A stretch of DNA of 7,368 bases from an uncultured Clostridia bacterium (GTDB lineage Bacteria > Bacillota > Clostridia > Saccharofermentanales > DTU023): assembly GCA_947254895.1 (NCBI GenBank), contig CAMYEY010000067.1:1-7368 (forward strand), read 5' to 3'. Positions 1 to 5,610 of the stretch are shown piece after piece. How positions within the stretch are numbered: position 1 is the stretch's first letter; each line of letters opens with the position of its first letter. The notes under the pieces are model-generated. The model was not told where the DNA came from. It ran no database searches and saw nothing but the letters and a program-made list of their open reading frames with translations. The position numbers and the translations under genes are program-made.

Positions 1-530
1 TCGTCGACCTCAAGACCGGGAAAGTCATCGAAGGCGACCTCAACCCCTCTAGTGACACTGCCACCCACCTAGTTCTCTACCGGGAATTTCCGGAAATCGG
101 AGGCATTGTCCACACCCATTCAACCTGGGCCGTCTCTTGGGCCCAAGCCTGCCGCGACCTACCGGCCTACGGTACAACTCACGCCGACACCTTTTACGGT
201 AATGTCCCGGCCACCCGTAAGCTTACCAAAGAAGAAATTGACACCGCCTATGAAGAGAATACCGGTCACGTAATCGTCGAAACCTTCGAAGGAAGAAAAA
301 TTGAGCCCCTTGCTGTCCCGGGTGTTTTAGTATCCGGCCACGGACCCTTTACTTTCGGCGAGAATGCGATCAAGGCGGTCCACAATGCCAAGGTCTTAGA
401 AGAATGCTGCAAGATGGCAACCCTAACGGAACTGGCTAACCCCAAAATCGGCCGGATTGAACAAGACCTCCTCGACAAGCACTACTTGAGAAAGCACGGG
501 CCGGGTGCTTATTATGGTCAAAAGAAATAG
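1..530 (+). CDS. ulaF: L-ribulose-5-phosphate 4-epimerase, UlaF/AraD type (5' end missing)
   Basis: This is the C-terminal 175 codons (reading frame from base 3, stop TAG 528-530) of a class II aldolase-fold epimerase that interconverts L-ribulose-5-phosphate and D-xylulose-5-phosphate in the cytoplasm. Adding 58 to the visible residue numbers gives E. coli AraD numbering without a gap, and the key residues all fall in place: phosphate-binding Ser-Ser-Asp at 16-18 (S74-S75-D76), zinc ligands His37 and His39 in HTHS (H95, H97) and His113 (H171), catalytic Asp62 in HADTFYG (D120), His160 (H218), and Tyr171 in the terminal YYGQ (Y229). About 58 N-terminal residues lie outside the window. The gene converges on the ascorbate operon, so the paralogue is more likely UlaF (ascorbate route) than AraD (arabinose route). 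The sequence cannot separate these, nor SgbE. The family call is very secure; the symbol is inferred from context. Confidence 0.93.
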   Translation, partial: VDLKTGKVIEGDLNPSSDTATHLVLYREFPEIGGIVHTHSTWAVSWAQACRDLPAYGTTHADTFYGNVPATRKLTKEEIDTAYEENTGHVIVETFEGRKIEPLAVPGVLVSGHGPFTFGENAIKAVHNAKVLEECCKMATLTELANPKIGRIEQDLLDKHYLRKHGPGAYYGQKK

Positions 531-578
531 GCTCAAGAACCTGATGGCTCTGTAAGCCCCTAGTTTTTTCAAAAAATT

Positions 579-613
579 ATCCCTGCTAGGCTTCCAAGAG
601 GCCGGGCAGGGAT
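579..613. terminator. Bidirectional intrinsic terminator between ulaF and ulaB
   Basis: The two arms pair from A579-T613 inwards, with ATCCCTGC on the left matching GCAGGGAT on the right. One A/G mismatch is followed by GGCTT/AGGCC-type pairing around a short CCAAG loop. On the plus strand the stem runs into a T-rich tract (613-620). On the minus strand it runs into a T-rich tract formed by the complement of 571-578. It therefore suits both convergent transcripts: ulaF ending at 530 and ulaB ending at 645. No other terminator-like hairpin was seen in 531-644. Confidence 0.85.
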
Positions 614-644
614 TTTATTTGTTCTGTTAAAATTTATAAAGTTG

Positions 645-947
645 TTATTTAAATAATTCTATGTAGCCGGCCTCGGTCATCTTATCGATCATCTCTTGGT
701 CACTCATGATATTTCTCAGGCCGATTACCTTGGCTCCTTGAGCCTTGGCACTATCATACATATCCTCAAAATTTTGAGCGACAAATACAATGTCGTATTG
801 GCGAGCTGAGCTTACACCTTCTGCTAGGGCACAGTGGTGGATTTCAGAAACAGGGATATCCAACTTTTTAAAAGCCCTTTCAGCAGCCATCTTCATCATT
901 AAACTGGAGCCCGCCCCATTGGCGCAGGCAACTAAAACCTTGATCAT
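645..947 (-). CDS. ulaB: PTS ascorbate-specific EIIB component
   Basis: This 100-residue cytoplasmic protein is the IIB phosphocarrier of the ascorbate PTS. It takes phosphate from IIA and passes it to ascorbate bound in IIC. The N-terminus has the IIB P-loop, VLVACANGAGSS, with the phosphorylated cysteine at Cys8. E. coli UlaB has CGNGQGSS at the same place and is about the same length (101). The later VIGLRNIMS segment matches the VVGVRNMLS segment of E. coli UlaB. It is the last gene of the operon, 126 bases after ulaA, an unusually long gap for subunits of one complex. The ribosome binding site is a loose AGGAAAGGACGGA rather than the strong AGGAGG used by ulaA. Lactose/cellobiose-type IIB proteins share the fold, but the neighbouring UlaA and UlaG fix the substrate as ascorbate or a close relative. 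Confidence 0.93.
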   Translation of the reverse strand: MIKVLVACANGAGSSLMMKMAAERAFKKLDIPVSEIHHCALAEGVSSARQYDIVFVAQNFEDMYDSAKAQGAKVIGLRNIMSDQEMIDKMTEAGYIELFK

Positions 948-1003
948 CTTTAGTCCGTCCTTTCCTGATCTAAGTACTGATCTATTCTTTGTTACAGGAC
1001 AAG

Positions 1004-1044
1004 CCGGCCTTGGATACTGCTTGTAAAAACTGAACTAAGGCCGG
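1004..1044 (-). repeat. Perfect 8-bp inverted repeat (hairpin) in the ulaA-ulaB gap
   Basis: CCGGCCTT at 1004-1011 and its exact reverse complement AAGGCCGG at 1037-1044 enclose a 25-base loop. The stem is GC-rich and lies in the 126-base spacer between the ulaA stop (1074) and the ulaB start (947). No T-tract follows in the direction of transcription, so it does not look like a terminator. An mRNA-stabilising or processing element, or a translational control element for ulaB, fits better. That role is inferred. Confidence 0.6.
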
Positions 1045-1073
1045 GATCCTTATTGAAGCTATTAAAATATTTT

Positions 1074-2576
1074 TTATTTTGACTTAGCTGCAGCTTTTTC
1101 TGCACGAATTCTCTTACACTCTTCCCAGTTCTCGGTTTCTAGGAAATAGGTATCCTTGTTCCGGCGATACTGAATCTGAGGGATTGCAATTAAGAAAATA
1201 ACGCAGAGGGCGAGTCCGACATAGCTGAGATATTTCATAGCTACTGTAAAGACAGGCCAGACAACAGCCCAGTCCCACATACCTAGGTAACCGCCATAGC
1301 CGGCAAGGCCGACGAAGCTGGCAATAAAGGCTGAACCAAAGACCTGGCAGAGACCGGATAGGAAGGGCAGCAGCATGGCAGCCTTAGCACCACCCTTATT
1401 ATCTGCGTAAACAGCAATCGTAGCATTGTCAAAGAAGACAGGAACAAAGCCGGCCACAACCAAGGTTGGGCTCTTTAGCAGGATGAGGGCAATGATAGCT
1501 AAGAACTGGCCAAAGGCACCAAAGAGGAAGCCGATGGTTACAGCATTTCTTGAACCAAAACCGTAGGCAACAGCACAGTCAACACCAGGTACAGCACCGG
1601 GCAGGAGACGGGATGAAATACCCTGGAAGGAGTTGGTCAATTCTGTAACAAAGGTCCGAACACCAAGTTGCAGGATGGCCAGGTAGACACCAAAGTGGAA
1701 AGCTGTCTTCATGATATAGAAGAAGAAGGTGTCTGTTTCTTTTAAAAACTCTTTCTCTACCAGATAGGGTTTACCCAAGACTAGGAGGATAGCTCCAAAG
1801 AAGAGGGTCATCAGGATGGCTGTAGCAACCATATTCTCATTGAAAATCTTAAGCCAGCCGGGCAATTTGATATCGTCTAAACGACGAGACTCTTTCTTAC
1901 TCTTTTGGCTCATTTTTCCAGCTAGCCAAGAAGAGAAGCCAAGACCAAACATCTGTTGGTGGGCAATCGTGAATCCGGCACCATCTGTCAATTCTTGGGA
2001 AGCTCCAACGATCAGGTTAGAACCAACTGCCCAGTAGAGACCAAGCAGGACACCCATGACAATCAGGATGGCAAAGTTACTATTTTTCAGACCGGGTAGA
2101 GCAAAGAGGATCAGCCAAAAAGCTGTCGCTGATTGCTGCATCTGAATGTGACCGGTTGTAAAAAGGGCTCTTAATTTGGTGTACTTTTTCAAAGCAACCA
2201 AGATAATGTTAAAAATAAAGGCGATCAGCAAGAGCAGCATAACGTCTGAAAAGGTCTTGCCAAAGGTTTCCTCCAGTCCGGCTTGGACTGCATTTTGCCC
2301 GAAGTAAGGGTCAATAACCATTGCGTGTAAGTTAAATTTGTCCTTAAGTCCAACCAAGATAGGTCGGAAGTTGCTGGTTAATCCGCCAGCACCGACCTGT
2401 AGGATAAAGAATCCGATGGTCGCCTTGATAAAGCCAGCTAAAACATCATACCAGGGTTTCCGCAGTAAGATATAGCCTACAACAACCATCAAACCGATAA
2501 AGAACGCTGGCTGGGTCAGGAAGTTATTAACAAAAAACTCCCAAAAAGCCGTTAAAATACCTAATACACCTTCCAT
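1074..2576 (-). CDS. ulaA: PTS ascorbate-specific EIIC permease
   Basis: This 500-residue polytopic membrane protein is the ascorbate-translocating permease of the PTS. It carries L-ascorbate across the membrane while IIB phosphorylates it. Segments I recognise from E. coli UlaA are all present: VGYILLRK near 33-40, TTGHIQMQQ near 140-148, TDGAGFTIAHQQMFG near 197-211, LPGWLKIFNENMVATAI near 238-254, SSRLLPGAVPGVDCAVAYGF near 321-340, and GFVPVFFDNATIAVYAD near 376-391. Around eleven hydrophobic segments can be picked out by eye. It is longer than E. coli UlaA (465), partly from a charged linker at about 221-237 and a charged C-terminal tail (about 470-500) that should be cytoplasmic. The start has a near-ideal AGGAGGT four bases upstream. 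It sits between ulaC and ulaB, with hairpins in both flanking gaps. Confidence 0.96.
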   Translation of the reverse strand: MEGVLGILTAFWEFFVNNFLTQPAFFIGLMVVVGYILLRKPWYDVLAGFIKATIGFFILQVGAGGLTSNFRPILVGLKDKFNLHAMVIDPYFGQNAVQAGLEETFGKTFSDVMLLLLIAFIFNIILVALKKYTKLRALFTTGHIQMQQSATAFWLILFALPGLKNSNFAILIVMGVLLGLYWAVGSNLIVGASQELTDGAGFTIAHQQMFGLGFSSWLAGKMSQKSKKESRRLDDIKLPGWLKIFNENMVATAILMTLFFGAILLVLGKPYLVEKEFLKETDTFFFYIMKTAFHFGVYLAILQLGVRTFVTELTNSFQGISSRLLPGAVPGVDCAVAYGFGSRNAVTIGFLFGAFGQFLAIIALILLKSPTLVVAGFVPVFFDNATIAVYADNKGGAKAAMLLPFLSGLCQVFGSAFIASFVGLAGYGGYLGMWDWAVVWPVFTVAMKYLSYVGLALCVIFLIAIPQIQYRRNKDTYFLETENWEECKRIRAEKAAAKSK

Positions 2577-2580
2577 GTAT

Positions 2581-2587
2581 ACCTCCT
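2581..2587 (-). promoter_or_regulatory. Strong ribosome binding site of ulaA
   Basis: The plus-strand ACCTCCT reads AGGAGGT on the minus strand, only four bases before the ATG at 2574-2576. It is the best Shine-Dalgarno sequence in the operon. It starts six bases beyond the foot of the 2593-2617 hairpin. Confidence 0.8.
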
Positions 2588-2592
2588 ATTTT

Positions 2593-2617
2593 TCTTGGCA
2601 TTTTCTCTTTGCCAAGA
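2593..2617 (-). repeat. Perfect 8-bp hairpin just upstream of ulaA
   Basis: TCTTGGCA (2593-2600) and TGCCAAGA (2610-2617) are exact reverse complements around a 9-base loop. In the transcript this hairpin ends six bases before the ulaA Shine-Dalgarno sequence. It is not followed by a T-tract in the minus direction (the next bases read AAAAATAGGAGG), so it is not an intrinsic terminator. A role in transcript processing, stability or ulaA translation is possible but inferred. Confidence 0.65.
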
Positions 2618-2622
2618 TTAAA
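2611..2622. repeat. 12-base direct repeat, copy in the ulaC-ulaA gap
   Basis: GCCAAGATTAAA is exactly repeated at 4259-4270 in the other long intra-operon gap. This copy links the two tandem hairpins upstream of ulaA. Confidence 0.45.
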
Positions 2623-2646
2623 CTCCCTCTCCTTTGAAGAGGGAGT
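2622..2646 (-). repeat. Perfect 9-bp hairpin after ulaC, possible weak terminator or attenuator
   Basis: ACTCCCTCT (2622-2630) pairs exactly with AGAGGGAGT (2638-2646) across a 7-base loop, 11 bases after the ulaC stop codon. In the transcribed direction the stem is followed by only a short TTTAAT stretch. It would be a leaky terminator at most, and could also act as a 3' stabiliser for the upstream propeller-ulaG-ulaC message. It stands in tandem with the 2593-2617 hairpin. Confidence 0.65.
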
Positions 2647-2657
2647 CATGCACTTAA

Positions 2658-3131
2658 TTACTCCTCTACAGACTCTTCTAAAAGGGCATCGACCGCCAAC
2701 AAGTCTTCGGGAGATTCTGCGACCTTAAGTTTTTCAATAGCCTCCGCATTTGTTAATATGCTGTAAAGTCTCTGCATATTAGCCATATGCTCGTCGGAGT
2801 TTGTTGAAACCAGGGTAAAGAAAAGCTGGGCATCCTTTTCAGGATTACCTTCTTCAAAGGCTACCGGCTGGGCCAAACGCATAAAACCAATCCCGGTTCC
2901 CTTAGCACCCTCTGCATTTTCTGTGCTATGGGGCATGGCTACGCCCGGTATCAAAACGATGTAGGGACCATGCTTTTCTACACAAGAAATAAGCTCTTGA
3001 GCATAATCATCTTTGACTACCAAGCCGGCTGTTTCCAGAGGCTTGCAAGCCATGCGGATGGCTTCCCGCCAATCGGGGGCCGACTCGTGAAAGACGAAGT
3101 GCTGTTTTTCATAGATTTCTTTCAGTAACAT
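2658..3131 (-). CDS. ulaC: PTS ascorbate-specific EIIA component (mannitol/fructose fold)
   Basis: This 157-residue cytoplasmic protein accepts phosphate from HPr and hands it to the IIB cysteine. It has the PTS_EIIA type-2 signature IPGVAMPHSTENAEG, with the phosphorylated histidine at His68. A second histidine, His115 in SDEHMANMQRLYSIL, occupies the place of the helper histidine of mannitol/fructose IIA proteins. The length is close to E. coli UlaC (154). The start ATG (3129-3131) is preceded by AAGGT in the minus-strand sequence AAGGTAAGAGCT, a reasonable ribosome binding site. It lies 24 bases after ulaG, so the two are probably translated from one message. The family includes fructose and mannitol IIA proteins; the neighbouring UlaA and UlaG settle the assignment. 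Confidence 0.94.
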   Translation of the reverse strand: MLLKEIYEKQHFVFHESAPDWREAIRMACKPLETAGLVVKDDYAQELISCVEKHGPYIVLIPGVAMPHSTENAEGAKGTGIGFMRLAQPVAFEEGNPEKDAQLFFTLVSTNSDEHMANMQRLYSILTNAEAIEKLKVAESPEDLLAVDALLEESVEE

Positions 3132-3155
3132 AGCTCTTACCTTACCGTTAATATC

Positions 3156-4220
3156 TTACAGGATAGACTTGAAGGGAACATTAGCTTCTTCTTCGAAGCA
3201 ATCTTCAAAGCCCCGGCGATAGTGGAATTCAATCTTATCCTTATCGAGAGGCCAGACGTACTTGCCACCTACATCCCAGATATAGGGGTGGAACTTATAT
3301 TCGAGCACATCTTTCTTATACTTATAAAGGTAGAGGATCTCCTTAGGATCGGCTTTAAAGTTGGTCCAAACGTCATAGTGGAGAGGTATAACGACCTTGC
3401 AGCGGGTAGCCTCGCCCATCCTCAACATATCGACTGAGGACATCTTATCCTGGCAGCCTGCCGGATTTTCGCCATACGAACCAAAGGCGATGTCGATATC
3501 ATATTTCTTACCAATCTCGGCATAGCGGATACTGTAGTGGGAATCACCTGAGTGATAAACCGTGCCTGCCGGAAATTTAAAGAGGTAGTTAACAGCTTTT
3601 TCATCCATATTGGTTGGGCAAACGCCGGCCAAGTCCTCACCGACTTCAGTGGTCACCAGGCAGGTCCTGTCGTAAGAGTCAAGAACATGAACTTCTGTGT
3701 CTTTGATCTTGATGACATCACCAGGTTTTACTAGGCGGCAACGGTCTTCGGGAACACCCCAGCCAACCCACTTTTTGATACATTCAGCCGGTCCGATAAA
3801 GGGGACGTCAGGTCCACAATTGTCGAGGACAGCCTTAGCGAAAAACGGGTCGATGTGGTCATTGTGGTAGTGGGTAGCAAAAACAGCGTCACATTTGGTC
3901 ACTGCAAAAGGATCATATACGATCGGATAGCCCCTCAGGTTTGGTTGGAGCTTTTTAACCCCCATCATGTTTCTCATCTGGTGGTAGGGTTTCATGTTAG
4001 CGACTTTTTGTGTCCGTTTACCGTTGCCAAACCAGAGGTCAATTGCGATATTGGTGTCGTTTTCGGTCTTAAACCAGCAGCCGACAACACCTAGCCACCA
4101 CATGGCAAAAGTGCCCGGTTCGACAACTGTGTTGTCAATTTCTTCATTGAGCCAAGTTCCCCACTCAGGGAAGGCACCAAGAATCCAACTTTCTCTTGTG
4201 ATTTCATCTAATTTAGACAT
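3156..4220 (-). CDS. ulaG: L-ascorbate-6-phosphate lactonase
   Basis: UlaG is a cytoplasmic metal-dependent lactonase of the metallo-beta-lactamase fold. It hydrolyses L-ascorbate-6-phosphate to 3-keto-L-gulonate-6-phosphate, the first committed catabolic step after PTS uptake. At 354 residues it has exactly the length of E. coli UlaG, and it is near-identical in several blocks: [56 protein letters not shown] and WPLDKD. The HxHxDH metal motif is His117-Tyr-His119-Asn-Asp121-His122. Further likely metal or active-site residues are His223, Asp226, His228 and His281. Tyr118 replaces the Asp that E. coli has between the two histidines, a non-ligand position. The start has AGGAGA six bases upstream. 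It is the second gene of the operon, 84 bases after the propeller gene. Confidence 0.97.
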   Translation of the reverse strand: MSKLDEITRESWILGAFPEWGTWLNEEIDNTVVEPGTFAMWWLGVVGCWFKTENDTNIAIDLWFGNGKRTQKVANMKPYHQMRNMMGVKKLQPNLRGYPIVYDPFAVTKCDAVFATHYHNDHIDPFFAKAVLDNCGPDVPFIGPAECIKKWVGWGVPEDRCRLVKPGDVIKIKDTEVHVLDSYDRTCLVTTEVGEDLAGVCPTNMDEKAVNYLFKFPAGTVYHSGDSHYSIRYAEIGKKYDIDIAFGSYGENPAGCQDKMSSVDMLRMGEATRCKVVIPLHYDVWTNFKADPKEILYLYKYKKDVLEYKFHPYIWDVGGKYVWPLDKDKIEFHYRRGFEDCFEEEANVPFKSIL

Positions 4221-4258
4221 CTTGTTTCTCCTATCTGTCTTGCTTTTACTTGCTTCTA

Positions 4259-4270
4259 GCCAAGATTAAA
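4259..4270. repeat. 12-base direct repeat, copy in the propeller-ulaG gap
   Basis: GCCAAGATTAAA here is identical to bases 2611-2622 in the ulaC-ulaA gap. In the 2611 copy the first seven bases form the right arm of a hairpin and the last base begins the next one. This copy has no matching TCTTGGC arm nearby. It may be a remnant of a shared intergenic element, or chance. Confidence 0.45.
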
Positions 4271-4281
4271 TTGTGACCGAT

Positions 4282-4304
4282 GGCCAAACTGATTTAGTCC
4301 GGCC
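4282..4304 (-). repeat. 9-bp hairpin abutting the stop codon of the propeller gene
   Basis: In the transcript, GGCCGGACU pairs with AGUUUGGCC across a 5-base AAAUC loop. Seven Watson-Crick pairs and two G-U pairs form the stem. It begins on the base directly after the TAG stop (4305-4307), and no U-tract follows. Typical roles for such a hairpin are protection of the upstream message from 3' decay, or setting the ratio of the propeller protein to UlaG. Both are inferred. Confidence 0.55.
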
Positions 4305-5396
4305 CTAATCTAACTTTATCTTATAAAGGGCAACCTCGTTGGTTTCACGGTTAGCCGAAATAATATAATCTTCCCCTTGGTTGCTATAAACATCGACATT
4401 GGTGGGACCTCTGCCCTTATCAACGGTTTCAAAGACGATGCCGCCCTTTTCCTTATCCCAAGTAACGAGGTAAAGGTCTTGGTCTTCTCTCCGGTTACCC
4501 GCCAAGAAACAGGGCTTGCCTGAAAGCTCTCCTGCCCATAGAGCATGGAGGAAGGGGAGCTTGGGCTCGTGGTCATAGATCCTCTCCAGACCCTTATCGG
4601 TCTCCCTATAGATGTATAGGTTTTCCCCATGGAAGGGGGCAAAAACCAAGTATTCCAATCGGCCATCCTGGTCAAGATCGATAATCCTAAGATCACTGGA
4701 AGCCATATCTAAAATCCGGTCTATTTGCCAGTCCGCCCGGTCCTTCTCTGGAGGAGTTATCCTGAAGATTCCATTTTCAGTCGCTATAAAACAAACCTGC
4801 AGTCCCTTGTAGTTGGTAATGGTAAAGCCATGGTTTCTGGTCAATCCTTCTTTAATGACGGTAAATTCTAAGGGTTTTCCTTGGTCTGCGTCATAGTCCA
4901 GGAGGTTATCCGGCAACTCACAAACCAAAACCTTACCGGGGAAACGCCAGTCCTCTTTGTACTCATGGTCGGACTTAAGGGTACAAGCGATGATGTAAGA
5001 TTTTTCGCCTGACTTGATAATGCCAAACCTATGAACAAAAGGCATATCGCACAAACGGATCACCCGCCAAGTATGGTCTTCGGTCAAGTCTTTAACCGGT
5101 TTACCGGTAGCATCTACCGGAACGGCCTGGACCAAATAAGCTTCTGCGGAGTTGTTGGGGGAATAAAATTTATGGGTAGCAAGAAAAGCTCCATTGCCTC
5201 CCGGAACTTGGATCATAGTCATAATGCCGCCCGGCTCAGTCCACACGGTTTCCAAGTAATTGCCTTCCAGGTCAAACCTTTGGCACTCACCTTCTTTTTC
5301 CGTGGCAACAACAAAAGACCTCTGGCCACCCGAATTTAAAAGACCAATGGCGTAGCACAGATTTAATTCTGCAATTACTTTTTTATCTACTTTCAT
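4305..5396 (-). CDS. Cytoplasmic seven-bladed beta-propeller protein of unknown function, first gene of the ascorbate operon
   Basis: I do not recognise this 363-residue protein as a named family, and it is absent from the E. coli ula system. Seven blade-like repeats can be read, starting near residues 13, 55, 119, 186, 232, 281 and 330. Each has a pattern like xxxHxhxh, a Gly-containing turn, then a strand ending hhA. Five consecutive blades carry a polar residue at the same repeat position: His122, His189, Asp235, His284 and Asn333. Blade 5 also contains DLDQDGRLE (Asp240, Asp242, Asp244, Glu248), the calcium-loop style of FG-GAP/VCBS repeats. There is no signal peptide or membrane segment, so it should be cytoplasmic. 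The ATG (5394-5396) follows an AGAGGT ribosome binding site at six bases. Its place directly behind the regulated promoter suggests a role in ascorbate breakdown, such as an isomerase, lyase or second lactonase, or in ligand sensing. The propeller fold is a confident reading; the function is open. Confidence 0.8.
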   Translation of the reverse strand: MKVDKKVIAELNLCYAIGLLNSGGQRSFVVATEKEGECQRFDLEGNYLETVWTEPGGIMTMIQVPGGNGAFLATHKFYSPNNSAEAYLVQAVPVDATGKPVKDLTEDHTWRVIRLCDMPFVHRFGIIKSGEKSYIIACTLKSDHEYKEDWRFPGKVLVCELPDNLLDYDADQGKPLEFTVIKEGLTRNHGFTITNYKGLQVCFIATENGIFRITPPEKDRADWQIDRILDMASSDLRIIDLDQDGRLEYLVFAPFHGENLYIYRETDKGLERIYDHEPKLPFLHALWAGELSGKPCFLAGNRREDQDLYLVTWDKEKGGIVFETVDKGRGPTNVDVYSNQGEDYIISANRETNEVALYKIKLD

Positions 5397-5521
5397 CTCG
5401 TTACCTCTTCTGCCTTATCGGCAAATTATAAAAGCCATGCTCCCTTGTCGGCTGAAACATAAAGTCTAGCTTTTATTCAAATCGACCAAACAAGCTGTCA
5501 TTTATCCCATTTCTTATAGTC

Positions 5522-5551
5522 ATTATATGTTAACAACTATGAAATTTTCAT
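5522..5551 (-). promoter_or_regulatory. Likely promoter of the ascorbate operon
   Basis: On the minus strand a perfect TATAAT -10 box lies at 5527-5522. An ATGAAA -35-like hexamer at 5551-5546 gives an 18-base spacer. Transcription would start near 5515, leaving a leader of roughly 115-120 bases before the propeller gene. The -35 hexamer lies inside the 5538-5552 palindrome, as expected for a repressed promoter. A consensus TTGACA at 5570-5565 has no good -10 at standard spacing, so I rank it second. Confidence 0.5.
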
Positions 5552-5552
5552 A
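5538..5552. promoter_or_regulatory. Perfect 7+1+7 palindrome, candidate repressor operator
   Basis: TATGAAA and TTTCATA are exact reverse complements around a central T (5545). The palindrome covers the -35 region of the predicted operon promoter. It sits in the gap between the DeoR-family gene and the operon it probably controls, so it is my first choice for the repressor binding site. Confidence 0.5.
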
Positions 5553-5610
5553 CAATTAATATTATGTCAAAATTTCTTTCGACTTTTTGTGTAATCCACA
5601 ATATTAATTG
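5553..5610. repeat. 11-base inverted repeat with arms 47 bases apart in the divergent promoter region
   Basis: CAATTAATATT at 5553-5563 is the exact reverse complement of AATATTAATTG at 5600-5610. The left arm abuts the operon -35 region, and the right arm covers the possible -35 of the regulator promoter. The arms are AT-only apart from one base, so a chance match is possible. Paired half-sites read by a DeoR-family oligomer are an alternative. Confidence 0.4.
5587..5601. promoter_or_regulatory. Short palindrome TTGTG-N5-CACAA
   Basis: Five-base arms TTGTG (5587-5591) and CACAA (5597-5601) are perfectly symmetric around a 5-base centre. The centre lies 49 bases from the centre of the 5538-5552 palindrome. 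It could be a second site for the same or another regulator. It lacks the central CG of a catabolite-responsive element and does not match the CRP consensus. Confidence 0.3.

Noticed and set aside
790..1026. Plus-strand open frame opposite ulaB
   Set aside because: It lies antisense to a well-supported PTS gene, resembles no protein family, and has no convincing ribosome binding site. The same applies to the open frames antisense to ulaA, ulaC, ulaG, the propeller gene, the regulator and gpmA.
3856..3873. Altered metal motif in UlaG (Tyr instead of Asp between the first two histidines)
   Set aside because: The HxHxDH ligands are all intact. The changed residue is at a variable, non-ligand position, so activity is expected.
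5425..5430. A second minus-strand TATAAT close to the propeller gene
   Set aside because: No -35-like hexamer lies 16-19 bases upstream (the sequence there reads AGCCGA-like), so the 5522-5527 box is preferred.
5565..5570. Consensus TTGACA on the minus strand as the operon -35
   Set aside because: At 16-18 bases downstream the hexamers are AAATTT-like and poor -10 boxes. It may be a fortuitous match or part of another element.
5587..5601. CRP-type site
   Set aside because: TTGTG-N5-CACAA differs from TGTGA-N6-TCACA in arm sequence and spacing, and the genome looks Gram-positive.
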